This document shows, piece after piece, positions 40,066 to 50,986 of a stretch of 64,000 nt of DNA (within the stretch, counting starts at the first letter, position 1; every line of letters begins with the position of its first letter). The notes under the pieces are model-generated. The model had not been told where the DNA came from. It saw only the letters and a list, made by a program, of their open reading frames with translations, and did no database searches. Made by a program: the position numbers and the translations under genes. This stretch comes from Zelonia costaricensis (lineage: Eukaryota; Euglenozoa; Kinetoplastea; Trypanosomatida; Trypanosomatidae). The DNA is taken from positions 1 through 64,000 of the forward strand of contig JASAOO010003542.1 of NCBI GenBank assembly GCA_030849075.1, read 5' to 3'.

Positions 40066-43000
40066 TCAAGGCAGCGGGGGCGGCAGGTCGAGGCATGCGT
40101 GCATGAAGCGCGCCATGCGTTGGTCTGCCTCCTCACTTGACAGCCCAGGCGATACGTCGAAGGCGGCTGCGATGTGGTCCACGCAGGGCCCCCACAAACC
40201 GTCCAACGCCGCTGCCCGGGACGCAGCCTTCGAGTCTGCCACCACCCGTCCGAGCCGCAGCGTGGCGGTCTCGCCGTCGGGCACGATTTGCACCAGCTGC
40301 AGCGTCGCCGCCACGCCGGCGTCTGCGAGCGCGCCGGCGCTGCGAGGAGACTGCGCCACCACGTCACCTGTCGCTCGGTCCAGGCTTGTGCGGCGCACCG
40401 ATCCCTCACACTCCATCACGACGACGCTACTGTGCCCGCGCGCCAGCGGCAGACTCGCGACGTGGTCCTTCTCGCACACGCGCCAGCCGAAGTAGCGGTG
40501 AAAGAAGGAGACGCAGAAGGCCCTGGCGCGCACGCCTGGTCCGCACTGCAGCGCCGCAAGCCTCGCCGCAGTTTCGGGCGATAGCAGCCCCTCCACAATT
40601 CCGTGCGCATCCGCGGCGGACCCCTTCTGTGCAAAAATGCGCTGCACGACGCGCAGTTCGGCGACGAGCACCTGCACGGGGGCCCACACGTCGGGCAGCC
40701 ACGCCGCACGCACGAGCTGCACCACGATCGGCTCCGGGGGCGAAGTGTCTTGCGCTGACGCAGCGGCAGAGGCGCCGGGGCGGCTGGTGTACACAAGTGT
40801 GAGTCCAAAGGTCTGACTGAGCCGCAGGGCCACGCGGCCATCCGTGCCCTTCACCAAGTCACCCATCGCACCCGCCACGTGGTCGTGGATCAGGTCGACG
40901 ACGGAGTGCCGTGGCCGCGTCGCTTTGCGTGGGCGCGCCAACGTCCGCGCCTGCGGCTGCGTTGCCACCGCTGCCTGCGCGTCCGCCGCCGGTGGTGCGG
41001 GCAACGGCGGCGGCGGTTGTGTGCTGGGCTGGCGCAGATACGCCGGCGGCGGCTCAAACTCGACCGTCACGTCGAGACCCTCGATGGAGGAGGCTGCGTG
41101 TGGGTACAAGACGCTGACAAAGAGGTGGAGCAGCGGGCCGCGCACGGCGTGGCGGCGCAGGCGGTGCCGTGCGTACACGTACGCGAAGCCCGCCGACCCG
41201 CTCGCTTGCAGCGCGGCCTGACGGTGCGGTTCGGACGATGCCAGGGTGAGCCGAAGTACACCCAGCGGGACCGCCAAGCAGGCGACCCACTGGCCGTCGT
41301 CCCGGCGCACTTCGACACGCTCGAAGTCCGACGGAGTCGCCTCGAGGACGTCGCACAGTCGCTGGACCACATCCTCGCGCGGCTGCAAGGCAGCGGAAGC
41401 GAACGGCACCACCACTTGCGACGGCGCTGGCGGCAGCCCTTCCGTGTGGCCCGCCAGCAGGCGCCGCAGCAGGTGGAAGAGACGCGCCAGGACGTCACGC
41501 GGTGGCGTCGGCACAGACGCAATCGTGATGGCCGCGTCCTGCGCTGGTGCCTCTGCGCTGGGACGAGGTGTTCGCCAGCCCTCGAGCACCAGCTGCTGCT
41601 TCGCGACGCTGTAGCGCATTCGCACCTCTGCGACGTCATGCAGCCTGGCCACACTGCGCAGGGTTGCCGACACGAAGCCCGCTGGCACGGCGCGGCACAA
41701 GTTATAGCACATCTTGGCGTCCGGCAGCAGCTCGTCGTTCCTCGTACCGCCGCCCAGAACCGGGCCGTGCAGCAGACGCCACAACACGGCGAAGCCGTCA
41801 GGGCCCGCCTCGCGCTGCAGGACCGCGGCGGGTGGCAACTCTTCGTCCTCGCGCAACGCGAGACCGATGCGGGCCGGGTGCGGATCGCGCAGCTCATGGG
41901 GGCTGCTGCTGTCCCCGCTGCACAGCTCCGCCACAAACTGCAGTTGCCAGGACGGTGGCGGTGGCGCGGGCGGCAGTGACGTCGGCGCCGGCGGAGAGGG
42001 GCCCCACTTGCACGACAGGCGCACGTGCATGCGGTGCCTCTCTCCTTCACCGTCGCACCCGGAGGCCGCTACCGCCAGCCGCCGCTTCAGCTGAGCCACT
42101 GCCCAGTACAGCGGCGACGCCGCGGCGCACTGCCGCGCCACAGCCTGCGTGAATGCCTCGCCGTACCGCCTCGGCGGTGTGGGACTTCCGTTCACGTTTG
42201 GCTGCAGGGGGAGGGTGAGCTGCAGGGGTGGTGCATCCTGGCCGAGATCTAGCCACAAGTCGGTCACTGCACCGACCTCGCGCGCGGTGACGTTGCCGCT
42301 GAAAAGGTGCCGCGCGAGGACCTGCAAGTCCCATCTGGTGGACGGGTCCACCACCGACGTGAAGAGAAGCGCCTCGGCGAAGTCGGCGAGCGTGTCGAGT
42401 CGGAGAAGCGGCAGCGCCGCGACGGTCGCGGCATCCGCGGCGAAGAGCTCCGGTCGACTTCGCCACAGAGTGGTGCGCATCGCGCGGTACACGGCAGACA
42501 TGCAGCCGGCCGCATCGTCAAGGCAGACCGAAGCGGGCGCCGACGCCGTGGCCGTGAGCACCAGCTCGAGCCCGGCACTACTGCCTCCTCCCTTTGCGTC
42601 CGCATTCGCGGGCACGCGCCTCAGCCGGGCTTGCAGCGGGCCGCCCCGCGACGCGAGCAGCGGTGCGACAACGGGCCAGTACCGCACGAACACCATGTCC
42701 GCCGCCTCCACGGCAGTCGGCAACACGAGCGCCAGCAGGGACGGCTCGCGGCAGCACGCACCAACCGCGGACAGCAGAGCGTGCACGTTCGCCTCATGCT
42801 GGCCATCCGTCGCGGCGCTCAGCCTCGCGGCGGAGCCGGTGAGGGGCAGCGGGAGGTGCACCGCATCCCTGTCCTCGCTCACACCTGCGCTGGCGCACTT
42901 TGCCTCCGCGCCGTCCTCTGTCATGGCCTTGAGGAGAGTTCGGAGGACGGCAGCTGGCGCGGCCCCTAGTGGCACCTGCGCGGTGACGTACCGGGCAAGC

Positions 43001-45138
43001 CCCGCGCCGTACCGGATCAACCGCGCGTACCCGTCGGCAGTCGCAACGTCGCGAAAAGACGGGCCGCGCTTGCCGCCCGGCAGCGTGTAGTCAAGCCGGT
43101 CGCCCGGCCCCGCCCAACGCGCCGCCGTCACCCCCTTGGCGCGCAGTCCGCGCGTCACTGAGGGTACGTCAACCGCCACGCGCACGGCTTCTATCCGCGG
43201 CGTGCGCAGTCGAGCCGATGTTGAGCTGGCGTTGCCCCCGTGGGGCGTTGTCGGCGCGCTGAGAAAGGCGGCCGCGGCCCACGGCGTCTGCGCCGCCGCC
43301 GCCGCCACCACACTCGCGTAGCGCGACGTGCGGTAGACCTCAACGGCGATCTCGTCGTCTTGAGCCGCTGGTTGCGCGGGCGCGTATGGTGTCGGCACCC
43401 CTGTCGTGAGGCAAAGGGCCGCGTCGTACTGCAGTGACAGCGCCGGGCTCGACGGAGCGGCAACGCGCGCCTGAGGCAGTGAGCGCAAGCCGCACTCGAG
43501 TCGCAGCAGCTCGCGCAGCGCATAGGCTCGTCGCCGGAGCCCGGCGCCGGCTCGCACGCACTGCAGCAGCGGCCACACAGGCGGCAGTGCCGGCCCGGCG
43601 TTGCCCGCGGCGTCCGTGCTTGCCTTCGTCTCACTGCGTGCGTCCGCCGCGAAGTTGTTCAGCTGCCGACGACCCATCAACGTCGTCCACCGCACACAGG
43701 CGGGCAGCCCGGGTCCGCCGAACCGCCGGGCCCAGTCCACAAGGGCGGACGCGCTGGTGCCCACGTCACCGCACCGCGCAGCACCGACCCAGTCGTGGGC
43801 GATGGTCGGGGAGAGGGCGGCAGCTGCGCACATCACGTGGTCGACCAAGTCCAGCGGGCCGCGTGCCCCGTGCTCTGCCCACGACGCCTTCTGCGCAGCG
43901 AGAATCCGCGCGAGGCTGGACACCGTGAGCGACTGCAAGCCGGTCGCGAAGGGGGCGCGTAGGGCATTGTCAAACAGCAGCACGGCGCCGTCTTCTGTCC
44001 TCGTATCCACAAGCTCGCTAAGACCGCGCTGGACGCGCGCGGTCTGCAGTGCAACCGCCGTGCAGCAGAGCGTGCCAGCCTCGTCGCGGCGCCGCACACG
44101 CACGACGCGTTGCAGGGAGAAGCGAAAGGCGAGCGGGTTGTCTGCGTCGTCGGCGCACAGCAGCGCAGCGCTGTCGAGCAACCAGGTGGGCCGGCCTCGC
44201 AACTCGCCCCACCACGCCCCACAGCCCGCTTGTCTAGAGTGCGCCGTGGTGGCGCGACGCTGCAGTGCGCCGCGGAGGCAGTGGGCAGTGAGGGCTGCGC
44301 CGTCCGCATCGCTCCCGGCCTCGCTGAGAAAGAGGCGGGCCTCCTGCGCGAGCTCTGTCGTGTGCTGTGCCAGACGCCGCTGGAGCTCTGCGTCGACAGC
44401 GGCCATGACCTGCTCCACCACCGACAGCAGCTCGCCCACCGCCTCCCCCTCTGCGGCCTCCCCCGAAGCGCCGCCTGCGCACGCCACCGGGGCGAGTTGG
44501 GGGTGGCTCTCCCACGGGTCGAGCAAGGCGGCGGTGCAGCACCACTTCGCGGGTGACATCGCCTCCGCAGTACTCGTCTCCGCGGCGTTGCTGCCGCGTA
44601 GCGTTAGACGCAGCCGCAGCGACAGATCGAGCGCATCGAGACGTGCCATGGTGCGTGGGCGGGCCGCGCACACGTGCTTCACAACGAACGTGCGCACCGA
44701 CGTCTGTGCGGCACTGCGTATCGCACAAGCGCACTGCACGGCGCACCACTGCACGGCCTCCGTGACGGCCTCAACCGACGTGCCGGCGCACTTCTCTACC
44801 AGCGCGATGCTCACCGGGTAGTCGTCCACGTTGCACACGAGGCTGCCCAGGACGTGGGGCCGCCGAATCGGTGCGACGTCAAGCGTGGTGGCGACGTCCT
44901 TGAAATTTGCTTCGAAAAGTGCCGCAGCCGTCGCACCTGTAAGAGAATCCTTCAGCCACGGCCATTCGACCGCCGCAGCCGCGGCAGACGCAGCGGGCTC
45001 GGCATTCCCCACGGTGCTGCACCGCCGACAGGCCCCAGCCGTGCACGGGATGGGGGTGTGTGGCCCGGCACGGTGACGAGTAGAGTGGAGACCAGCACGC
45101 CGGACGCCGAACCTCAGCCCCAGCCCCGCACCGCGCAT
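40066..45138 (-). CDS. Very large conserved hypothetical protein, probably mitochondrial
   Basis: At 1690 aa this is the largest gene in the window, and I do not recognise its family. The first 40 residues from Met 45138 are rich in Arg, Gly, Ala, Ser and His and lack acidic residues (MRGAGLGLRFGVRRAGLHS), a convincing mitochondrial presequence; this decided the start, since the frame is open for another 126 codons upstream. The body alternates beta-strand-like segments (LDLSLRLRLTLRG, LDVTVEFEPPP, LQLTLPLQPN) with Ala/Leu-rich helices several times, so it may be built from repeated alpha-beta modules. There is no helicase, nuclease, PPR or transmembrane signature that I can see. Its neighbourhood with RET2 is suggestive, not proof, of mitochondrial RNA work. 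Confidence 0.8.
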   Translation of the reverse strand: MRGAGLGLRFGVRRAGLHSTRHRAGPHTPIPCTAGACRRCSTVGNAEPAASAAAAAVEWPWLKDSLTGATAAALFEANFKDVATTLDVAPIRRPHVLGSLVCNVDDYPVSIALVEKCAGTSVEAVTEAVQWCAVQCACAIRSAAQTSVRTFVVKHVCAARPRTMARLDALDLSLRLRLTLRGSNAAETSTAEAMSPAKWCCTAALLDPWESHPQLAPVACAGGASGEAAEGEAVGELLSVVEQVMAAVDAELQRRLAQHTTELAQEARLFLSEAGSDADGAALTAHCLRGALQRRATTAHSRQAGCGAWWGELRGRPTWLLDSAALLCADDADNPLAFRFSLQRVVRVRRRDEAGTLCCTAVALQTARVQRGLSELVDTRTEDGAVLLFDNALRAPFATGLQSLTVSSLARILAAQKASWAEHGARGPLDLVDHVMCAAAALSPTIAHDWVGAARCGDVGTSASALVDWARRFGGPGLPACVRWTTLMGRRQLNNFAADARSETKASTDAAGNAGPALPPVWPLLQCVRAGAGLRRRAYALRELLRLECGLRSLPQARVAAPSSPALSLQYDAALCLTTGVPTPYAPAQPAAQDDEIAVEVYRTSRYASVVAAAAAQTPWAAAAFLSAPTTPHGGNASSTSARLRTPRIEAVRVAVDVPSVTRGLRAKGVTAARWAGPGDRLDYTLPGGKRGPSFRDVATADGYARLIRYGAGLARYVTAQVPLGAAPAAVLRTLLKAMTEDGAEAKCASAGVSEDRDAVHLPLPLTGSAARLSAATDGQHEANVHALLSAVGACCREPSLLALVLPTAVEAADMVFVRYWPVVAPLLASRGGPLQARLRRVPANADAKGGGSSAGLELVLTATASAPASVCLDDAAGCMSAVYRAMRTTLWRSRPELFAADAATVAALPLLRLDTLADFAEALLFTSVVDPSTRWDLQVLARHLFSGNVTAREVGAVTDLWLDLGQDAPPLQLTLPLQPNVNGSPTPPRRYGEAFTQAVARQCAAASPLYWAVAQLKRRLAVAASGCDGEGERHRMHVRLSCKWGPSPPAPTSLPPAPPPPSWQLQFVAELCSGDSSSPHELRDPHPARIGLALREDEELPPAAVLQREAGPDGFAVLWRLLHGPVLGGGTRNDELLPDAKMCYNLCRAVPAGFVSATLRSVARLHDVAEVRMRYSVAKQQLVLEGWRTPRPSAEAPAQDAAITIASVPTPPRDVLARLFHLLRRLLAGHTEGLPPAPSQVVVPFASAALQPREDVVQRLCDVLEATPSDFERVEVRRDDGQWVACLAVPLGVLRLTLASSEPHRQAALQASGSAGFAYVYARHRLRRHAVRGPLLHLFVSVLYPHAASSIEGLDVTVEFEPPPAYLRQPSTQPPPPLPAPPAADAQAAVATQPQARTLARPRKATRPRHSVVDLIHDHVAGAMGDLVKGTDGRVALRLSQTFGLTLVYTSRPGASAAASAQDTSPPEPIVVQLVRAAWLPDVWAPVQVLVAELRVVQRIFAQKGSAADAHGIVEGLLSPETAARLAALQCGPGVRARAFCVSFFHRYFGWRVCEKDHVASLPLARGHSSVVVMECEGSVRRTSLDRATGDVVAQSPRSAGALADAGVAATLQLVQIVPDGETATLRLGRVVADSKAASRAAALDGLWGPCVDHIAAAFDVSPGLSSEEADQRMARFMHACLDLPPPLP

Positions 45139-46089
45139 TAGGCAGGTGCGGCGGTCGCGCTTGAAGTGGAGAGAGAGGTTGAAAGGAGGGGACGGGGCCG
45201 TGCTGATCTGCAAGACGCGCGCACCGAACGACTTCCAAGGCACGCGGTCACGCTGCCCTCTTGTGCCGGCGACGTTCTTCACTGTAGTGCGTCGCTGCGG
45301 CCACCCCTCGGACCGGGGCGCCGAACGAAGCGCAGCGAGCCATCGTGAGTGGCAGGTGGCGGGCGAGACGAGAGTGCCACCCAGCGGGGGAGGAGGGGAG
45401 GTGAGGGGGGGGGGAGAGAAAGCGTCTTGAAGGGCAGAGGTAGGAGGAGGGGCGGGGGGCAGAGTGTTGCACGGAGGCAACGCGGGAGTGCGACGTAACG
45501 ACGCGCACGAGGGCAAGTTGAGGGGTAGGGCCGCTGCGTACCTGTGACGTCGCGGAGCGAGGAAGCGGCGGGCCGTTGCGGCACCAGCACGTCTGCACCT
45601 GGCCTTCCGTGCTCAACAGGGAGCGCCGGACCCCCGGCTATGCGGCGCAGCACGCCGTGGCACCCGTGGTCTGTGGACTTGCGCTCGCGGGCGACTCCCT
45701 CGCTGCCCGTGACGTTCTCTCGCGGCCTTATTCTTCTTTGGTTTTTTGTTGTCTCAGGGTATGTCCTCTGTGCGCGCTGCGGCGGAGGGGTGACGGGGCG
45801 GCGGTAGTGTACATCGAAGCCCGGCGGCAAGGGGTGCGCCATCAGATGGAACACGGAAGCGGTGAAAGCGGCGGGGTGCTGCAGCGCCACACCGGCCTCA
45901 TCCCGCTGCCACACCAACGGTCGACGTCGGTGTCGCTAACAGAGAGCGCAGGGAGGGGGGCGGGGGAGCGGAGAACAGCAGCACGGCGGAGGGGGTGGGA
46001 GAGGGAGAAGGAGAAACTGTGCGGCATCCGGGACGTAACTGTCCCACGTCATAGGAGCAGCAGCAGCAGCAGGCGAGGGTTTGCACCGC
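45139..46089. other. Intergenic 1690-aa protein-TPR protein
   Basis: No gene seen. Purine-rich plus-strand stretches at about 45385-45425 and 45950-46015 read as pyrimidine tracts on the transcript. Confidence 0.55.
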
Positions 46090-48651
46090 CTAGGCGGCAC
46101 TCGACGCGTCTGCAGGCCCGTAGAGCGTGGCGGCGGCGAGTTCCTCGCCCGGCAGGCACAGATCCATGTATGGCAGCTCAAACACGTCCTGGCTGGTGAA
46201 CCCCCCCAGCAGCCCGCTGCGGTCGCGGCGCAGCGCGACGTCCCAGTCGGCGGCCGCCTCGTAGTACCGCCGCAGCTCCTTCAGCGTCAGCGCGCGGTTC
46301 ACCAGAGCATTCCACGAATACGGCGCAGGCGTGGCGGCCTTGCCGTGGTCGGACGCCAGCGGCGACGTGCCAGGGGGGTGGCCGAGCACGACGTTGTAGT
46401 CGGCCAGCGCGTCCGCGTAGCGACCGAGCTGCTGATGCACCTTGGCGCGCTCGTGGTAGAACACAAGCGGCGCCGGGGCCGCGTCGTCGAGGCTGCCGGC
46501 GAGGTGCCGCGGCCGGTGCGCGGGGGACGCGTGTGGGGCCACGGTGTGCGCCGCGATGGCGGCCGTGAAGGCGCCGAGGGCCTCCTCGAGCTGTCCCGCG
46601 ATGGCGAGCAGCACACCGTGGGCGTAGGCAAAGGGTGGGGCGCGCTGCAGCGACGGGTCCAGCCGCAGCGCCGCCGTGAGGCTCTCGAGGGCCGCCGCGT
46701 GGGCGCCCGTCGCGTGGTGGATGCGGCCCTCCAGAAAATGCGGCTCCGCGGCCCCGGCCGCCGCCGCAGGGCCCTCGCCGCACGCGACGAGGCAGTCTTG
46801 CACGTCGGTGAGCGCCTCCGGGTAGCGGGCCAGCGAGAAGAAGACGAGCGCGCGGTTGTACAGGAAGGCCGGTACGGCGTGCCTCCCGACGGCGCTCACG
46901 GAGGCCGACGCACGCGGGGCAAGCCGTTCGCGGGCGGCGAGGGCGGCCGTGGCGGCCGTCAGAGCCTCCTCGAGCCGCCCCAGGCGCCGGAGCAAGACGG
47001 CGTGCAGGTGCTCTACCTCGCCGGCGGAGAGGGCGTGGCGCACGAGGTGCGTTGCCGCGCCGAACTCCACGTGGCCCGCCTCGTGCTTCGCAGGTGACGT
47101 CGCGGAGGGCAGCTCAGGCTGCTCCGTCCCGCTCGGGGAGGCGAGCTGGGGCGAGTACACGGGGGAGGCCGACGTCGTCAGGCTGCTGCTCAAGGTGGGT
47201 GACGCGGTGCAGACGGGCCGTGTGTGCAGCGTGTGCAGCGCGCCGGCGTTGTCGTGCTGCTCGAGCTGCGCAACGGCAAGCCGGAAGCACGCCAGCTCCT
47301 GCATGGCGATGGGGCGGTGCTGCTGCGTGGCGCGGTGGCGGGCCTCCTCGAGGTGGCGCGCGGCGAGATCGCCGTACCCGCAGTCGCTGTACGCGAGCCC
47401 AAGGTGCGTCAGCGCCAGCAGCTCCGCGTCAGCGACGCAGGACATCACCGGGTCGGCGCCCTCGTGCGGGCTGCGTGGCAGCCGCGCCACCTCACGGAGC
47501 ACCTGCATCACGGCGAGCAGCGCCCGCAGTGCGGCGTGCCGGTCACCCTCCTCGTGGCGTACAAAGCTGAGCAGCAACCCAGCGTGGAGGCGCAGCACCT
47601 TCTCCGCCGTCTGCCGGAGCGACTCGACCTCAAGGGCGGCGGCAGCGCTGGCAAGGTCCTTGCCGCAGAATATGTGCACAAGCCCCATCGCCAGGGCAGC
47701 GCGCGGCGCCGTCTGCCGGCCTGACGGTGTCGGCCGCTGATCCGTCTCCATCGTCGCGGCGGCTTGCAGGTCGTTGAAGGCTTGCGGCCCCATGCCAAGT
47801 TGCAGCTCGATGCAGCCGCGGTAGAAGCGGAGCAGGCTCTCGTCGCGACCGCGCAGCACCGCCTCGTTCATACTCGTGAGCGCGTCGGTGAAGCGGCCGC
47901 TACGCACGAGGGCGAGACTGAGGTGCATCGGGTACTCCATCGGGCGACCATCCGTCTCCGTGGCCTTGGTGAAGAACTCGACGGCGGTGCCGAGCGAGGT
48001 GCCCTCGTAGTAGTGCGCGAGGCCGGCGTCGTGCAGCACCGCGGCCGGGCCGTCCCCACCCGCCTCGATCGACTTGTGCAGCAGCGACTTGGCCTTCTTG
48101 TACTCGCGGCTGAAGAGGCAGCTGCGGCCGTACAGGGCGTACACCTTCGGCCGCGTCGCCTCGTTGACGCGCGTCCACTGCGGCTCCTGCAGGGCCTGCT
48201 GCAGGCACCACTGCGCCATGCTCACGCTGCCCTGCTTCATGTGTACCCTCCCCAGCTCGTAGCACCACATCCCGTTGTCCGGCTCGCAGCGCAGCGCACT
48301 GCGCAGGTCGGTGACGGCGTCTGTGTAGCGGGCCATGCGGTAGCACACGTTGGCGCGCGTGCCGTAGAGGGAGGCGAGGCGGCGAGCATCGTTGCTGCCC
48401 TTGTCCACCTCGATTGCCAGCGAGATGTCGGCCAGGGCGGCGGAGAGCTGTCCCAGCCGCGCGGCGAGGGAGGAGCGGAGCACGAGTGCGCTGACGTAGG
48501 TCGGGTCCTGCAGCACGGCGGAGTGCAGAAGCTCGGCGGCCTTGTCGGGCGCGAAAGTGCTCTCGCCGAGGCACGTACGAGCAGCCTCCACGAGCGCCTT
48601 GGCGCTGCGCCCCGTCTTGACCGACATGCCGCGCTCCCGCATGTTTCCCAC
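46090..48651 (-). CDS. Tetratricopeptide-repeat protein
   Basis: An 853-aa protein built largely of TPR helical pairs. The first run covers about 30-300 (ALVLRSSLAARLGQLSAALADISLAI, then LYGTRANVCYRMARYTDAVTDLRSAL) and a second covers about 590-810 (FLYNRALVFFSLARYPEALTDV, then AYAHGVLLAIAGQLEEALGAF). A Ser/Thr/Pro-rich linker lies between about 480 and 525. There is no J domain, kinase or transmembrane segment. TPR arrays bind partner proteins; the partner here is unknown. A second in-frame Met at residue 9 (48627) opens MSVKTGRSAKALVEAA and may be the true start. Confidence 0.85.
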   Translation of the reverse strand: MGNMRERGMSVKTGRSAKALVEAARTCLGESTFAPDKAAELLHSAVLQDPTYVSALVLRSSLAARLGQLSAALADISLAIEVDKGSNDARRLASLYGTRANVCYRMARYTDAVTDLRSALRCEPDNGMWCYELGRVHMKQGSVSMAQWCLQQALQEPQWTRVNEATRPKVYALYGRSCLFSREYKKAKSLLHKSIEAGGDGPAAVLHDAGLAHYYEGTSLGTAVEFFTKATETDGRPMEYPMHLSLALVRSGRFTDALTSMNEAVLRGRDESLLRFYRGCIELQLGMGPQAFNDLQAAATMETDQRPTPSGRQTAPRAALAMGLVHIFCGKDLASAAAALEVESLRQTAEKVLRLHAGLLLSFVRHEEGDRHAALRALLAVMQVLREVARLPRSPHEGADPVMSCVADAELLALTHLGLAYSDCGYGDLAARHLEEARHRATQQHRPIAMQELACFRLAVAQLEQHDNAGALHTLHTRPVCTASPTLSSSLTTSASPVYSPQLASPSGTEQPELPSATSPAKHEAGHVEFGAATHLVRHALSAGEVEHLHAVLLRRLGRLEEALTAATAALAARERLAPRASASVSAVGRHAVPAFLYNRALVFFSLARYPEALTDVQDCLVACGEGPAAAAGAAEPHFLEGRIHHATGAHAAALESLTAALRLDPSLQRAPPFAYAHGVLLAIAGQLEEALGAFTAAIAAHTVAPHASPAHRPRHLAGSLDDAAPAPLVFYHERAKVHQQLGRYADALADYNVVLGHPPGTSPLASDHGKAATPAPYSWNALVNRALTLKELRRYYEAAADWDVALRRDRSGLLGGFTSQDVFELPYMDLCLPGEELAAATLYGPADASSAA

Positions 48652-50182
48652 CGACGTGCGTCCGCGGCCAGGTTGAGAGGAGAAAGAGGGGGGAGTCGTC
48701 GCCGGCCGGCTGGCTGGCTCGAGTCGTGCGACTGTTCCTCAAGACACACCCGACCATTCACATGGAAAACAAAGGCAGTGTGCCGCCGTTTCGGTAGGTG
48801 CATGTGTGTGTGTGTCATAGCCGTGAGGGTCAACGTCGCGAGCAAGAGGTGAAGAGAGGGCATGTCATAGAGGGGGGGGAACCCTGTGCGGCGCCGCCGC
48901 TGGCGAGTGTGCACACTACATCGGCGAACGTGGCCGAGAAAGCCTCTTCTCTGGCAGGGCACCGCGCATGCCTCTTGCCGTTGAAGGCAGGGGATTCCCG
49001 GCACGCGCCCCCTCGATGCGAGAGCAAGAGACACTAAGGACGTGTGTGTGTGTGTGACACGGATAGCGGAGTGGTGCGCATCACAGCGGTAAGGAGCACC
49101 GCATTTGACCGCCCCCGAAGCGTCACCGCGTCGGGCACAGAACTCTGTCGCTCTGTTTTTTTTTTTTTTTGGTCGCTTGGCGTTGTGGCTATTCGCACAC
49201 TGCGGCACGACAGCAGCAGCTCCGTGGTAAAGCGCCGTAGTCAGGCGTGCTGGTCAGGCCGATCATGTCCGTCTCGGGCACGCCGCGGGCGAGCCGGTTG
49301 GGACGCGGGTGGAGAGAGTGATGGGACACGACAAGCGCTATGCGGAGAGCCAGACCCAGCCACAGGGAGGGGGGGGCGCCAGCTGTGGTTTTGAAAGCAA
49401 GAAGACATCGAGAGACGAGGGCACAACGAGACCAGAAATGCGAGTCTGAGCGAGGGAGCACAACGGGAGGGAGGTGGGGATGGGGAAGGAGGCTCGGGAC
49501 ACACACACACAGACGCACAGACAACCATAGACACATGAACACACGCAGACACGGCTGCGGCATCGCAAGAAGGCACCAAAGGAAAACAAAAGGCAAAGAG
49601 CACAATGGGCAATCGAGGAAATGATGGTGCATGGAAGCCCACACACGCGCGTGGTCGAGAGCGTACATGCACGCGCCCCCCTCCCTCCTTCCCCCTCCCC
49701 CTCCTCTCTCTATTCGACAGCGCCGGCGCAGTCACATGTAGCACACGGTCGCTGCGAGGAGGGGGAGGGAGGTGGAAGCGTGATGGAGGGTGGCAACGCG
49801 ACGGCGAAGCGGCGGACACGCACGAGATGCCGGGGAGAAGGTGAGGGGGCGTGTGGCGCGCCAGCCAGCCAGCGAGCATGCCGGTGGAGAGTGGTACTGC
49901 TGAGGTACGACGAGGATGGATGGAGGGCGGCGGGACGCGGTCTACCATGGTGAAGCGATTCCTGTTACTCCTCTCCGTGCACCCGCCGTTTGCAGCGTCG
50001 CGGCTGCCACAGCTCACGCGCGGAGTTCGAGGCGACTCTGCCTCGACTCGTCCCCCCCCCGGCCCCCACGCACCTCCACGTGTGGGTGTTGTACAGTGGA
50101 CCACCCTCGAAGCCGGTGCGTGACGACGACACAGGCAGGCACAAGGGGAACCTCGAGCTCAGCAGCCGACGTCACCGCCCAG
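48652..50182. other. Intergenic TPR protein-IST1
   Basis: No gene seen in 1.53 kb, the longest gap in the window. It holds a GT run at about 48800-48816, T15 at 49156-49170 and a CA run at about 49500-49512. Confidence 0.6.
49156..49170. repeat. T15 homopolymer (A15 on the transcribed strand)
   Basis: Fifteen consecutive T on the plus strand in an otherwise GC-rich intergenic region between IST1 and the TPR gene. It is the only A/T homopolymer of this length I noticed in the window. Confidence 0.9.
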
Positions 50183-50986
50183 CTACACGCACGTGAGCTG
50201 CATGAGGCGCCGGTCAATGGCGTCAAAGGGCGGCTGCATGGGCGGGATGTACAGCCCGGACGGGGTCCGCACAGAGCCACGCACTTGCTGACTCAGCTCT
50301 GCGCCGGGGCCCGCCGCCTCGATGCCGCCACCGCTAGCCGCCGCCGCCGAGGCCATCATGCCGTTCGGGTCGCGCAGCCGCTCCTCGTCGTAGTTGACGA
50401 GTTGGAACTCCTTGGCAATGCTGCTGAGGTAGGCGATGCACTTGTCGTTAGGCGGCGTGTACATGCCGAGCCGCTCCATCATGCGCTGGTTGACGGAGAA
50501 CTCCGCGTTCGACATCGCCATCTCAACAAACTCGTGCCCGAACTTCGACTCGAAGGCCTTACGCAGCGTGGCCAGCTCGGGCACGGAGTCGCCCACCCGC
50601 GCGCTGGCCCACAGCACGGACGTGATCGCCTCCTTCAGCTCCGGTGGGCAGGCCGAGCTCGGGTCCTTCTTGTTCTTGTCCGTCTTGAGTGGCTTGCTCT
50701 CCACGATGAGCTGCACGCGGTTTGCGAGGAGGTCGAGGAAGAGCGACAGCACCTCGAGGCCCTCAATGTTGACGTCCTCGCGGATGCAGTTCTCGACGCG
50801 GATGCGGGCCGAGTCGTACTTCTCCAGCGCCAGCAGCTCCGCCACGCCGCGCCGCTGCGTCTTGACGCTGTTCAGTAGCTTGTTCCTCTGCATGCCAAGC
50901 CGCGTCGTCGCCATGCGGATGTTCGCGCGCACCTTCGTCGGGTCGAAGCCGCTCGTCGGCTTGACGTTGTTAAGAAATCCCTTCAT
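50183..50986 (-). CDS. IST1: IST1-like ESCRT-III-associated protein
   Basis: IST1 is an ESCRT-III-fold protein that regulates Vps4 in endosomal sorting and cytokinesis. The 267-aa product matches the IST1 domain from its first residues: MKGFLNNVKPTSGFDPTKV, ANIRMATTRLGMQRNKLLN (about 20-38), RRGVAELLALEKYDSARIRV (45-64) and CIREDVNIEGLEVLSLFLDLL (66-86). These are the alpha1-alpha2 hairpin and the following Arg/Glu-rich helices. The domain ends near 185 and is followed by a Gly/Ala-rich tail. Met at 50986 starts exactly at the domain, so the 29 open codons upstream are taken as leader. I cannot identify a definite MIT-interacting motif in the short C-terminal tail. Confidence 0.9.
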   Translation of the reverse strand: MKGFLNNVKPTSGFDPTKVRANIRMATTRLGMQRNKLLNSVKTQRRGVAELLALEKYDSARIRVENCIREDVNIEGLEVLSLFLDLLANRVQLIVESKPLKTDKNKKDPSSACPPELKEAITSVLWASARVGDSVPELATLRKAFESKFGHEFVEMAMSNAEFSVNQRMMERLGMYTPPNDKCIAYLSSIAKEFQLVNYDEERLRDPNGMMASAAAASGGGIEAAGPGAELSQQVRGSVRTPSGLYIPPMQPPFDAIDRRLMQLTCV

